Source of the DNA: Ephemeroptericola cinctiostellae
GTDB lineage: Bacteria; Pseudomonadota; Gammaproteobacteria; Burkholderiales; Burkholderiaceae
NCBI RefSeq assembly: GCF_003339525.1
Contig: NZ_CP031124.1
Span: 186,001-250,000, forward strand
Length of the DNA: 64,000 nt
Reading direction: 5' to 3'
Shown: in pieces, positions 27,624-36,115 of the stretch
How the letters are laid out: each line of letters starts with the position of its first letter
Numbering within the stretch: the stretch's first letter is position 1
Notes under the pieces: generated by a model
Seen by the model: the letters and a program-made list of their open reading frames with translations, nothing else
Told to the model about the DNA's origin: nothing
Database searches by the model: none
Position numbers and translations under genes: made by a program

Positions 27624-27940
27624 TGCCGCTCAGTCAAATGTTGGTCATGATTGCATTGATGGGCGCAATCACTTGGGGGTTACGCGCGTTGCCCTTTTTC
27701 TTTAAGGACTGGTTGAATGCGCATCCGCTGGTGGATTATATTAAGACGCGCTTCCCTTTGTTGATGATGTTGATTTTGGTGGTGTATGCGTCAGAGGCGT
27801 ATAAAACGCAACATTGGGCGGACATACAGACGGCGGTGTTGTGCATGGGTCTGACTGCGGTGTTGCAATTTTTCTTCCGCAATGCATTACTGAGTTTGTT
27901 CGCGGGCGTGGCGTTGTATGTGGTGATGGTGAATGGTTAG
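27620..27940 (+). CDS. azlD: Branched-chain amino acid exporter small subunit AzlD
   Basis: Partner of AzlC, 106 residues with about four hydrophobic segments. The W-G-L-R-A-L-P-F-F motif near the N-terminus is characteristic of AzlD. Start and azlC stop overlap (ATGATG/TGA), so the two subunits are translationally coupled. A hairpin with a T-rich tail follows. Confidence 0.88.
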   Translation: MMPLSQMLVMIALMGAITWGLRALPFFFKDWLNAHPLVDYIKTRFPLLMMLILVVYASEAYKTQHWADIQTAVLCMGLTAVLQFFFRNALLSLFAGVALYVVMVNG

Positions 27941-27978
27941 GCGCAACCGCTCAAATGATTCACCTGTTGATACGTTAA

Positions 27979-28022
27979 AAACCCTGATGACCTATTTTGT
28001 AGGGAATCAGGGTTTAATTTTT
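27979..28022 (+). terminator. Terminator of azlCD
   Basis: AAACCCTGA (27979–27987) pairs with TCAGGGTTT (28007–28015); an inner CCTA/TAGG stem is also possible. TAATTTTT follows. Confidence 0.75.
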
Positions 28023-28227
28023 GAATTGAAAGCAGACAAAAGTCCCTCTCAATACCCACTGTCATCCAATGATTAAATGCGTCAAACACCACTGTTGTGT
28101 TTTATGCTTTTTTGACAAGCCCATGGGTGTTGCATAGAATCCCCCACTCCGAACACCACACTCAAACAGTCGCACAGCAGGGTTTCACTTTGCAATGCCC
28201 GACATTCGCATGGGATAGAAGGCTGGC

Positions 28228-28701
28228 TCAATCCGTCCGATGCACCACCCCAACCCAAATTTCAACCTCTCCCATGCCTGTTTGTGGGTCAAAGCGCTCA
28301 TCGTATCGTTCAAAATCAGGGGTGTGGGCGGATTCATAACTGCTGTGCAACAGCCAATCATAAATTTTTTGCCACGTTTCTCGAATGCCGACAATCGCAC
28401 CCGAATGGACAAACACCGCGTAACGCACAGGCCCAATGCGCACACGGCCAGTCTCTGCGGACAAGCCATCGAACGATGAGACTTCGACGCTTGTCATGTA
28501 TTCGAAACTGCTGGCATCATGTCCACACATCACCCCATAGGTGGTGTCTTGCGTTTGCGATGGCAAGGGGAGTTGTTGAACAAAAGTTCGCCACTGCATG
28601 GGAATATTGGCAGCAGCTTCGTTGTAATTGTGATGGTGACGCAATCCAGCAAGCAACATGGAATGGCCATGTTCGTAGCGGTTGGGTTGGAAGGTGTTCA
28701 T
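28228..28701 (-). CDS. GyrI-like small-molecule-binding domain protein
   Basis: Stand-alone effector-binding domain of the GyrI/AraC-E-bind type, 157 residues. The M-N-T-F-Q-P start, Y-G-V-M-C-G-H-D, F-E-Y-M-T-S-V-E-V, P-V-R-Y-A-V-F-V-H-S-G and I-Y-D-W-L-L-H-S-S-Y-E motifs follow the fold of SbmC/GyrI proteins. No DNA-binding domain is present. Such proteins inhibit gyrase or bind hydrophobic toxic compounds in E. coli; the ligand here is unknown. AAGGAAA lies just upstream of the ATG on the minus strand. An in-frame upstream extension (to 28776) is considered unlikely. Confidence 0.82.
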   Translation of the reverse strand: MNTFQPNRYEHGHSMLLAGLRHHHNYNEAAANIPMQWRTFVQQLPLPSQTQDTTYGVMCGHDASSFEYMTSVEVSSFDGLSAETGRVRIGPVRYAVFVHSGAIVGIRETWQKIYDWLLHSSYESAHTPDFERYDERFDPQTGMGEVEIWVGVVHRTD

Positions 28702-28860
28702 GGCTTTTCCTTTTGATGACAGTTGAAAGGCGATGGATGGCAGCTCAAGGGGGCTCGGCACAGCCACACAGCCCATGGTGCGAGACCGCGTGATGCCGCC
28801 CTTGCTGCTATATTACTACGACTTTTTGCGCTCATTTGGATGAATCGCATTGAAAAGTGC

Positions 28861-29370
28861 TCAAGGCAGCCTCCGTCGTTCGATCTCGATGTGATGCAAA
28901 TACCCCGTGAACACATCGCGTGGCGGCTTCAGTTTGAGCTCAGACAACATGCGCCCAATCATGCCTCGGTGATAGCCACCGTGGGTGATGAGATGAGCAA
29001 GGATTTCTTCGCGGCTCATGCGCCCCTGTTGACCATCTGTAAAAGTGAATGCAATCGATTCCGCCAGCTGCGGCGCAGTGAGCGAAGCAATATAATCGAT
29101 GTACCACGCATCGCTTGCCCTCACCCGTTCAGCCAATTCACCCAACGTTGGCGTGTCGGGGGTGTTACTGGCGGTGTAATCGTGTGCCTCACCGATGAGG
29201 TGAGCGGCAAATATGCGGTCTACGACGTGTGTGTGGTTGAGCAGGCGAATGGCGAGCTTGTGCATTTTTGGATGCGCTTCAGCATCAATGTCTCGCACAC
29301 CAACAAGCAACTCTTGGTTCGCCCAAGCTTTGTATTCAAACAAGGAGGTCAGTAAGGAGGAGGTGCTCAT
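28861..29370 (-). CDS. DinB-family metal-binding protein
   Basis: DinB/YfiT-like four-helix protein of 169 residues. The three-His metal site is visible: H in N-H-T-H-V-V-D-R-I-F and the pair in L-I-T-H-G-G-Y-H-R-G-M. N-terminal F-E-Y-K-A-W-A-N is the family start motif. Members act on low-molecular-weight thiols (bacillithiol or mycothiol transferases) or are uncharacterised; no thiol cofactor gene is nearby. It lies 160 bases upstream of, and in the same direction as, the GyrI-like gene, so both may be one operon. Confidence 0.88.
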   Translation of the reverse strand: MSTSSLLTSLFEYKAWANQELLVGVRDIDAEAHPKMHKLAIRLLNHTHVVDRIFAAHLIGEAHDYTASNTPDTPTLGELAERVRASDAWYIDYIASLTAPQLAESIAFTFTDGQQGRMSREEILAHLITHGGYHRGMIGRMLSELKLKPPRDVFTGYLHHIEIERRRLP

Positions 29371-29801
29371 GGTGATGGTCTCTTGATGCTTAATTGATGC
29401 TTAATATTTAAAACAAAGTCCCTCGCATGCCCCGAGGTGGCGCCTCACGGAGGGCGTGCGACCCGTGTGTGCATGCACGGTTCATTTTGGCACAGTTGCC
29501 CACCGTGCAAATGGATTTTAAGTGCCCTCGATGAAAAAACAGGCCTTCAGATGTGATTGCCAATGAGAATGTCATGCTCTTTTCTTCCAAGCACCGCAGC
29601 TGAACCCGCATCAGATCAAACGTCAAACAATCGTTTACTTATATAACTTATTGATAAACATACATTTAAAAAATATTTCCATGTTTAAGTGAAGTCCACG
29701 ATTATTCTTTATAATGCAAAATCAATATGCTGACATATAACTTACATTCTGTTCACATTTGAACCAACCAGCGCATGACACCACTCTTTTGGAGAACACA
29801 C
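29371..29801. other. Intergenic region with GC-rich hairpin, upstream of the cystine-type importer
   Basis: About 430 bases between divergent genes. Bases 29423–29461 form a strong hairpin (TCGCATGCCC against GGGCGTGCGA, one T·G pair) with further self-complementary bases to 29481, on an otherwise AT-rich background. A TATAAT at 29710–29715 may be the -10 of the importer operon. No known riboswitch was recognised. Confidence 0.4.
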
Positions 29802-30647
29802 ATGAAATTCTTTGCACAACTCGCATTGCCTTTATCCCTTTTAGCGGCGCTCACAGCATGTGGTGAAAAAAAGCCTGAAACAGCAGCCAAACCTGCTGAT
29901 CAGGCGGCAGCTCCTGCAGCGGCCAGCAGTACCGCCAATCTTTTGGATGCATTGAAAGCCAAAAAAGTCATCCGCATTGGCACCGAAGGGACCTATGCGC
30001 CATTCACTTTTCATGATCAAAAAAATGGCAATGCATTGACAGGCTTTGACGTTGAAATTGCTAAAGAAGTGTTCAAACGTGTGGGCATCGAAAAAGTCGA
30101 ATTCGTTGAAGGCCCTTGGGACAGCTTGATTGCAGGCGTCGATGCCGATCGCTATGATGCGGTGGTCAATGAAGTGGGCATCAATCCTGAGCGCCAAGCG
30201 AAGTATGATTTTTCTAAACCATACATCGACTCGCCAATGGTCGCCATCACAAAAGATGACAACACCAGCATCAAATCTCTGGAAGACTTGAAAGGCAAAA
30301 AGGCCGCACAAACCTTGACCAGCAACTTTGGCAAAACCGCTGCAAAAATGGGTGCTGAAATCGTATCGGCAGATGGCTTTGCGCAAACAGTCGACTTGTT
30401 GCTTTCAGGTCGAGCAGATGTGACATTGAATGACCGTTTGTCGTTCCTTGATTTCAAAAAACAAAAACCCGATGCAAAAATCAAAATCGCGGCCACGGAC
30501 AAAGAAACCGCCAGTTCAGGCATTTTGGTGAAAAAAGGCTCACCTGAGCTGCTCGCGGCGATCAACAAAGCGATTGATGAAATCAAAGCCGATGGCACGT
30601 ACGGTAAAATTTCAACTCAATTCTTTGGCATTGATGTTTCCAAATAA
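29802..30647 (+). CDS. Amino acid (probably cystine) ABC importer, substrate-binding lipoprotein
   Basis: Periplasmic solute-binding protein family 3, 281 residues. The lipobox L17-T18-A19-C20 anchors it, followed by an Ala/Pro/Lys linker to about residue 45. The binding domain shows R-I-G-T-E-G-T-Y-A-P-F-T-F, G-F-D-V-E-I-A-K-E-V-F, W-D-S-L-I-A-G and Y-D-F-S-K-P-Y, all typical of FliY/TcyJ-type cystine binders. GGAGA lies 6 bases before the ATG. It opens an operon with a permease, an ATPase and a cystathionine lyase, and this context supports cystine over other amino acids. Confidence 0.85.
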   Translation: MKFFAQLALPLSLLAALTACGEKKPETAAKPADQAAAPAAASSTANLLDALKAKKVIRIGTEGTYAPFTFHDQKNGNALTGFDVEIAKEVFKRVGIEKVEFVEGPWDSLIAGVDADRYDAVVNEVGINPERQAKYDFSKPYIDSPMVAITKDDNTSIKSLEDLKGKKAAQTLTSNFGKTAAKMGAEIVSADGFAQTVDLLLSGRADVTLNDRLSFLDFKKQKPDAKIKIAATDKETASSGILVKKGSPELLAAINKAIDEIKADGTYGKISTQFFGIDVSK

Positions 30648-30655
30648 GTCTTTTC

Positions 30656-30695
30656 TGTACAACAAGCAGACCTTGTGCGGTCTGCTTGTTGTACA
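30656..30695 (+). other. Long perfect hairpin after the binding-protein gene
   Basis: A 17-bp perfect stem (30656–30672 with 30679–30695) around the loop TTGTGC, with no T-tract following. Because binding proteins are needed in excess over their permeases, an mRNA-stabilising or partial-attenuation role is likely; this is inference. Confidence 0.7.
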
Positions 30696-30941
30696 AGTTG
30701 AGCGTTTCAAAACCCAAATGATGCAAGCCCCTTGGTGTGTGCACATAAGGCGCTTCATCCACCTTGCGCTCTTTTAGAACCGCATACCGTTATTTCAAAA
30801 AACCCTTTGCTTTTCGGGCATTTAAAGTTGAGGTTGTGCATGACGTCGTTGTGCGCAATATAAAAAACAAAAACATTCAAGCACACCAAGCCACTGATTC
30901 ATTCGGTGTAACAGCGACAACTCAAACACAATAAGGTTTCT

Positions 30942-31607
30942 ATGGATGCTCGTCTCCTCGACATTTTGACCAGTTCGTTTATACCATTTGCCATCGCGGC
31001 ATTGAAAGTCACGATTCCCTTGGCTTTGGTGTCATTCATCTTGGGTTTGATTTTGGCATTTTTTACAGCTTTGGCGCGGCTGTCGTCCAACAAGCTGTTG
31101 CAAAGCATCGCCCAATTTTATGTGTGGATCATCCGAGGCACACCCTTGCTGGTGCAGCTGTTCATTATTTTTTATGGCCTGCCGTCACTCGGCATCACGC
31201 TCAATGCGTATGTCGCAGCAACCATTGCGTTCTCGATGAGTGTTGGCGCCTACGGTTCAGAAACCATCCGTGCGGCGATTGAATCCATCCCCAAAGAGCA
31301 ATGGGAAGCGGGACAAACGTTGGGCATGACCTACTCACAAATCCTCAAACGCATCATCCTGCCACAAGCGGCGCGGGTGTCCACACCCCCATTGTTCAAT
31401 GCATTCATCGGCTTGGTCAAAGACACCTCGTTGGCTGCCAGCGTCACCGTGGTGGAGCTGTTTCGAAAGGCTCAAGAAGTGGCAGGTGTGACCTTTGAGC
31501 CACTGTGGCTGTATACCGAAGCCGCACTGATTTACCTGATCATTTGCACCGTGTTGTCGTACTACCAGCGCAAAACCGAAATGTATTTCAACCGCTTTCA
31601 CGCATAA
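30942..31607 (+). CDS. Amino acid (probably cystine) ABC importer, permease
   Basis: Inner-membrane permease of the HisM/TcyL family, 221 residues with about five transmembrane segments. The I-R-G-T-P-L-L-V-Q-L-F-I motif and the EAA loop (E-S-I-P-K-E-Q-W-E-A-G-Q-T-L-G-M) for ATPase contact are intact. Since only one permease gene is present, it probably acts as a homodimer. It is separated from the binding-protein gene by ~290 bases that include the long hairpin, and is 11 bases upstream of the ATPase gene. Confidence 0.9.
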   Translation: MDARLLDILTSSFIPFAIAALKVTIPLALVSFILGLILAFFTALARLSSNKLLQSIAQFYVWIIRGTPLLVQLFIIFYGLPSLGITLNAYVAATIAFSMSVGAYGSETIRAAIESIPKEQWEAGQTLGMTYSQILKRIILPQAARVSTPPLFNAFIGLVKDTSLAASVTVVELFRKAQEVAGVTFEPLWLYTEAALIYLIICTVLSYYQRKTEMYFNRFHA

Positions 31608-31618
31608 AGGGCTGACCC

Positions 31619-32371
31619 ATGATTCGCGTCACCAATTTAGTCAAAGCCTTTGATGGCAAAGAGATTCTGAAAAACATCAATGTGACCTTTCCACAAGGCA
31701 GCACAACCGTCATCGTCGGCCCATCGGGCTCGGGCAAAACCACCTTGCTGCGCTGCCTGAACTTGCTCGAAACGCCCACATCGGGCAGCATTGCTTTTGA
31801 TGACACCATTTACACATTTACACCAAATGAACCATTATCCACAGCACAGGTGCTGAACTTGCGGCGAAAATCGGGCATGGTCTTTCAAAGTTTTAATTTG
31901 TTTCCACATAAAACCGTCGAACAAAACATCATCGAAGGCCCCATCATCGTTAAAAAGCAAAGCAAAGCCAGTGCCCTTGTGCAAGCCCATGCCCTGCTCG
32001 AAAAAGTGGGCTTATCGGATCGCGCCCAACACTACCCGCATCAATTGTCAGGCGGGCAAAAACAACGGGTGGCCATCGCGCGTGCATTGGCGATGGAACC
32101 TGAAGTGATTTTGTTTGACGAGCCCACATCGGCACTGGATCCTGAACTGGAACAAGAAGTGCTCAAAGTCATCCAGTCCTTGGCCAGCGAGCACAGCACC
32201 ATGATCATTGTCACGCACAACCTCGAGTTCGCACGCAACATCGCGGACTTCGTGATTTTTATTGAAGCGGGGCACATTGTCGAGACTGGGAATGTTGCAC
32301 AAGTGTTTGAGCAACCACAGCACAAACGAACGCAAGAGTTTTTAAACTTATTTGGTCGCACAACTTATTAA
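31619..32371 (+). CDS. Amino acid (probably cystine) ABC importer, ATPase
   Basis: ATP-binding subunit of a polar amino acid importer (HisP/TcyN type), 250 residues. Walker A G-P-S-G-S-G-K-T at 34–41, signature L-S-G-G-Q-K-Q-R at about 142–149, Walker B V-I-L-F-D-E-P-T-S-A-L-D and the switch His in V-T-H-N are intact. Together with the preceding permease and binding lipoprotein it makes a complete importer. The next gene encodes a cystathionine lyase, 45 bases downstream. Confidence 0.93.
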   Translation: MIRVTNLVKAFDGKEILKNINVTFPQGSTTVIVGPSGSGKTTLLRCLNLLETPTSGSIAFDDTIYTFTPNEPLSTAQVLNLRRKSGMVFQSFNLFPHKTVEQNIIEGPIIVKKQSKASALVQAHALLEKVGLSDRAQHYPHQLSGGQKQRVAIARALAMEPEVILFDEPTSALDPELEQEVLKVIQSLASEHSTMIIVTHNLEFARNIADFVIFIEAGHIVETGNVAQVFEQPQHKRTQEFLNLFGRTTY

Positions 32372-32416
32372 ACTTAACGGCTCTAATCAATTGGCCGCAG
32401 CACACAAGGACACAGC

Positions 32417-33571
32417 ATGTCGCACACACATTACAAACTCAACACCAAATTAATTCACGCAGGCGTCGAACCCGATCCCAGCACAGGTGCAATCATGACA
32501 CCAATCTACCAGACCTCTACATTCGTGCAAAGCGCACCGGGTGAGCACTTGGGTTACGAATACGCACGCTCACAAAACCCCACTCGGACGGCGTTGCAAA
32601 ATGCATTGGCCGCAGCAGAAAATGCCCAATTCGGTTTGAGCTTTAGCAGTGGCATGGCGGCCACAGACACCGTTCTGCGCCTGCTCAATCCAGGTGATGA
32701 AATCATCGTCAGTGACGATTTGTACGGTGGCACATACCGCATTTTGACCAAGGTGTATGCCCGCTTCGGCATCAAGGTCAATTTTGTCTCGATGGCACAA
32801 GCAGGTAATATCGAATCCACCATCAATGCCAATACAAAAATGGTGTGGGTTGAAACCCCAACCAATCCCTTGATGAACATCGTTGACATCGAAGCCATCA
32901 GCAACATCGCGAAAAAACACGGCTTACTGACCGTCGTTGACAACACATTTGCATCCCCTTATTTACAAAACCCATTGGACTGGGGGGCAGACATCGTCGT
33001 ACACTCAGCGACCAAATACCTTGGCGGCCACAGTGATGCAGTCAATGGCGCGATTGTGCTTAACGATGCCGCCCTTGAAGAGCAGCTGCGTTTCATTCAA
33101 AACGGTTGCGGTGCTGTACCGGGCCCACACGATTGCTGGCTGATTTTGCGCGGTTTAAAAACCCTTCATCTGCGCATGCAACGCCATTGCGAAAACGGCG
33201 AAAAAGTCGCTCATTTTTTACGCAACCACCCCAAGGTCGAAAAGGTTTTCTGGTGTGGTTTTGAAGACCACCCCAACCACGACATCGCCAAAAAACAAAT
33301 GCGTGGCTTCGGCGGCATGATGTCCTTCATGCTCAAAGAAGACAGCATTGAGGCTGCGCACAACGTCCTGAAAAACACCAAACTATTTGCCCTCGCCGAA
33401 TCCCTCGGCGGGGTCGAATCACTGATTGGCCACCCCGCCAGTATGACCCACGCCGCCATCCCACGCGAACAGCGCATGGCGAACGGCTTGAGTGATTCAT
33501 TGATTCGTTTGAGTGTTGGCGTGGAAGATGTGGAAGATTTGATTGCCGACTTAACGCAAGCCATTGGCTGA
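32417..33571 (+). CDS. Cystathionine gamma-lyase / gamma-synthase family enzyme
   Basis: PLP-dependent Cys/Met metabolism enzyme of 384 residues. The PLP lysine is K200 in S-A-T-K-Y-L-G-G-H; Y-E-Y-A-R-S-Q-N-P-T and S-F-S-S-G-M-A-A are family landmarks; E-S-L-G-G-V-E-S-L is near the C-terminus. Family members with this signature act as cystathionine gamma-lyase, gamma-synthase or homocysteine-using enzymes, and sequence alone does not separate them. Placement in an operon with a cystine-type importer favours a role in degrading or recycling cyst(e)ine or cystathionine. Confidence 0.88.
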   Translation: MSHTHYKLNTKLIHAGVEPDPSTGAIMTPIYQTSTFVQSAPGEHLGYEYARSQNPTRTALQNALAAAENAQFGLSFSSGMAATDTVLRLLNPGDEIIVSDDLYGGTYRILTKVYARFGIKVNFVSMAQAGNIESTINANTKMVWVETPTNPLMNIVDIEAISNIAKKHGLLTVVDNTFASPYLQNPLDWGADIVVHSATKYLGGHSDAVNGAIVLNDAALEEQLRFIQNGCGAVPGPHDCWLILRGLKTLHLRMQRHCENGEKVAHFLRNHPKVEKVFWCGFEDHPNHDIAKKQMRGFGGMMSFMLKEDSIEAAHNVLKNTKLFALAESLGGVESLIGHPASMTHAAIPREQRMANGLSDSLIRLSVGVEDVEDLIADLTQAIG

Positions 33572-33875
33572 GCATGATGCGGCGATGAGTCTGGATTGAT
33601 AATGTGGATTGCGCTCAATATAAATTTGCAACTTGGTTGACTTGATTTTTTGGGGCTGACATTGCGTGTAAGCTCCACACGCACCAGCCACATTTAAACA
33701 TTCAGAAAATTTAAACACCTGCAAAATCGTTTTTTCAAAGTGACATGCAACAGAGCCCACAGACAAGAGTCGTGGGCTCTGTTGCATTCCATTTGGCTTC
33801 AAATGACACTCAAAATGATGGCTGTTTTACGGTTCAAAACGCCTACCATTTATCGCGATTAAGGTCATTTCAGGG
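33572..33875. other. Convergent intergenic region with long hairpin
   Basis: About 300 bases between the converging lyase and TauE/SafE genes. Apart from the long hairpin at 33745–33787 nothing was recognised. Confidence 0.4.
33745..33787. terminator. Perfect 16-bp stem hairpin between converging genes
   Basis: ATGCAACAGAGCCCAC (33745–33760) pairs perfectly with GTGGGCTCTGTTGCAT (33772–33787), loop of 11 bases. The T-tract is poor on both sides, so termination, if any, may be partial. Position between converging genes favours a terminator role. Confidence 0.55.
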
Positions 33876-34853
33876 TCATTTGAGCAAGCTGTACAAATTG
33901 TATGTGCTGACCAAAGTAATCAATGTCCCCACCAAAACCAGTAACGTTTTGGTTTGAAAATGGCGCGTCGCATAGGCCGCAAATGGTGCAGCAAACAAAC
34001 CACCAATGACCAACCCCGCGACAATCGACCACACACTCGCATCAAGTAAAGTGAAAAAAGCAGCCGCCACCGAAACAGTCAAGAAAAACTCTGCAAAATT
34101 AACCGAACCAATCGTCGTGCGTGGGTTGTGACCAGCCCCGACCAACGATGTTGTGACCACAGGCCCCCAACCGCCACCACCCGTGGTGTCCACAAAGCCA
34201 CCCAAAACGGCCAACGGAATGATTTTTCTCAAATGAATTTCATGCTGTACCGTGAAACGACGAAAAGCTTTGCTTAAAATATACAAACCCATGACCAACA
34301 AGTAAGCGCTGATGTATGGCTTCAGCACTTTGCCGTCCACATTGGTCAGAACATACGTGCCGACCAACGCCCCGATGACCCCAGGAATGACAAGGCTCAA
34401 AAACAATTTTTTATTCACATTGCCCAATTTCAAATGCGACACACCTGAAACACCAGTGGTGAAAACCTCAGCCAAATGTGTCGCCCCACTTGCCAATGCA
34501 GGCGGCGCACCCAGTGCGAGTAAAAACGTGCTTGAGGTGATGCCGTAGGCCATGCCCAAGGCACCATCAATCACTTGCGCAATCAAACCCACCAAAAGCG
34601 CACTCCAAAACAAGGGATTGTGCAGTGCACCGTTAATCAACTCAACCCCACTTTGGCTGTGCTGTCCAAAAAATAAGCTGTAAAGCAAATACGCGGCTAA
34701 GGCCACCAAAGTGGCAACCACCACGTATGCCGCAATCTTCAAGATGGGATGCTCTTGGGCATGGGTAACTTCATATTCAACAGGCGGGATGCCCAATGCG
34801 GCATGTGCGGGGTTGAGCGTGGTGTCCTCAAGGTCAAGGTGACGGATTTTCAT
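33876..34853 (-). CDS. TauE/SafE-family anion (sulfite/sulfur) exporter
   Basis: TSUP-family membrane protein, 325 residues. After a ~45-residue cytoplasmic N-terminus there are about eight hydrophobic segments, with G-L-I-A-Q-V-I-D-G-A-L-G-M-A-Y-G, S-G-A-T-H-L-A-E-V-F-T-T-G and G-F-V-D-T-T-G-G-G-G-W-G-P as family motifs. Members export sulfite, sulfoacetate or related anions. Its position next to cysB and the cysteine operon favours sulfite or another sulfur compound. AGGAAATC precedes the start. Confidence 0.85.
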   Translation of the reverse strand: MKIRHLDLEDTTLNPAHAALGIPPVEYEVTHAQEHPILKIAAYVVVATLVALAAYLLYSLFFGQHSQSGVELINGALHNPLFWSALLVGLIAQVIDGALGMAYGITSSTFLLALGAPPALASGATHLAEVFTTGVSGVSHLKLGNVNKKLFLSLVIPGVIGALVGTYVLTNVDGKVLKPYISAYLLVMGLYILSKAFRRFTVQHEIHLRKIIPLAVLGGFVDTTGGGGWGPVVTTSLVGAGHNPRTTIGSVNFAEFFLTVSVAAAFFTLLDASVWSIVAGLVIGGLFAAPFAAYATRHFQTKTLLVLVGTLITLVSTYNLYSLLK

Positions 34854-34927
34854 GATGATTTCCTGTTTGTGGTTTTGTAGGTTTTAATTGGTGAATGCAT
34901 GCATTTAAAGTCGACATCTGGCTGATG

Positions 34928-35863
34928 CTATTCACTGAACACCGTTTGTGTCTTAATTGATTTGATCATCTCTTCATTCAACTCTGGGTTACACAACTGC
35001 ATGAAATGATAAGCAAAACCCCGTAAAAAATGACCTTGACGCACAGCGATGCGGGTCATGTTTTGTGGGAATAAATGACTGGCATCCAGCAAAGTCAAAC
35101 CGCTGTCTTTATTGGCATCGAACGCGACACTGGCAATGATGCCCACCCCCAATCCCAGTTCAACATAGGTTTTGATGACGTCCGAATCCAGTGCCGACAA
35201 AATGACGTTGGGCTTGCAACGAGCCGCCCTGAAACGCTCATCGATCACGCTGCGCCCTGTAAATCCCTCGTGGTAGGTCATGATCGGGTGTTGCGCAATG
35301 GCTTCAAAGCTCAATGAGGGCTCACCCACCAAGGGATGATCGTGTGGCACAACCACCGCATGCCGCCATGCATAAAATTTAAACGACAGCAGCTCATTCA
35401 CGTGCGCCAATGCTTCGGTGGCCACGCCAATGTCGGCCTCACCATCTTGCAACATTTGAGCGATTTCATGCGGACTGCCTTGATGCAGTTTGAGGCGTAC
35501 ATTCGGGTAAGTTTTTTTGAATTCACGCACCACACGCGGCAAAGCATACCGCGATTGCGTGTGCGTCGCAGCAATCACCAGCTCGCCTTCATCGCGGTCA
35601 ACGTAGTGGCTGGCAAGGTTTTTGGCATTATGCGCATCTAACAAAATCCGCTCAGCAATCACCACGAGCTCACGCCCCGGCTCGGTCAAATCCACCAGCC
35701 GTTTACCTTTACGCACAAACAACGTCAGCCCCAGCTCATCCTCCAAATCTTTGATGTGCTTGGATACGCCGGATTGCGACGTGTACAGTGCACTGGCCAC
35801 ATCCGTCAAATTAAATTGATGACGCACTGTTTCACGCAAAATACGCAATTGTTGGAAATTCAT
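34928..35863 (-). CDS. cysB: LysR-family sulfur regulator CysB
   Basis: Transcriptional regulator of sulfate assimilation and cysteine biosynthesis, 311 residues. The N-terminal HTH starts M-N-F-Q-Q-L-R-I-L-R-E-T-V, exactly as in CysB/Cbl proteins, and continues N-L-T-D-V-A-S-A-L-Y-T-S-Q-S-G-V-S-K-H-I. The effector domain retains T-H-T-Q-S-R-Y-A-L-P and G-S-P-H-E-I. In enterobacteria its inducer is N-acetylserine or O-acetylserine. It lies 75 bases upstream of the TauE/SafE gene and in the same direction, so it probably regulates and is co-transcribed with it. Confidence 0.92.
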   Translation of the reverse strand: MNFQQLRILRETVRHQFNLTDVASALYTSQSGVSKHIKDLEDELGLTLFVRKGKRLVDLTEPGRELVVIAERILLDAHNAKNLASHYVDRDEGELVIAATHTQSRYALPRVVREFKKTYPNVRLKLHQGSPHEIAQMLQDGEADIGVATEALAHVNELLSFKFYAWRHAVVVPHDHPLVGEPSLSFEAIAQHPIMTYHEGFTGRSVIDERFRAARCKPNVILSALDSDVIKTYVELGLGVGIIASVAFDANKDSGLTLLDASHLFPQNMTRIAVRQGHFLRGFAYHFMQLCNPELNEEMIKSIKTQTVFSE

Positions 35864-36115
35864 TGTGTCCTCTCTGTTCTATTCATGCCATGTGATTGAG
35901 TGCATTGTAGAGAGGATTTAATATAAACAAAACCAATATAAAATGATTTAATTATTCAAATTACTGCTAAAGAAAGCTTTTATAGGCTCAGATGGGCTTG
36001 AACTTCATGCTTTTGCCCGTGCACTTTAGCAAGATTCAGGTGTGCAAACAGCCAAATTCGTTCTAGAATAACCACAACGAATAGGCAAAAAACAGGCAAA
36101 ACGGGGGAGAATTTT

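Noticed and set aside
29430..29465. Guanidine-II (mini-ykkC) riboswitch, suggested by a CCTC-ACG-GAGG loop
   Set aside because: Only one such loop, the second hairpin has no ACGR loop, and no guanidine exporter is adjacent.
29408..29626. 72-codon minus-strand frame upstream of the DinB-like gene
   Set aside because: Runs through the GC-rich hairpin; Cys/Arg-rich composition and no ribosome-binding site.
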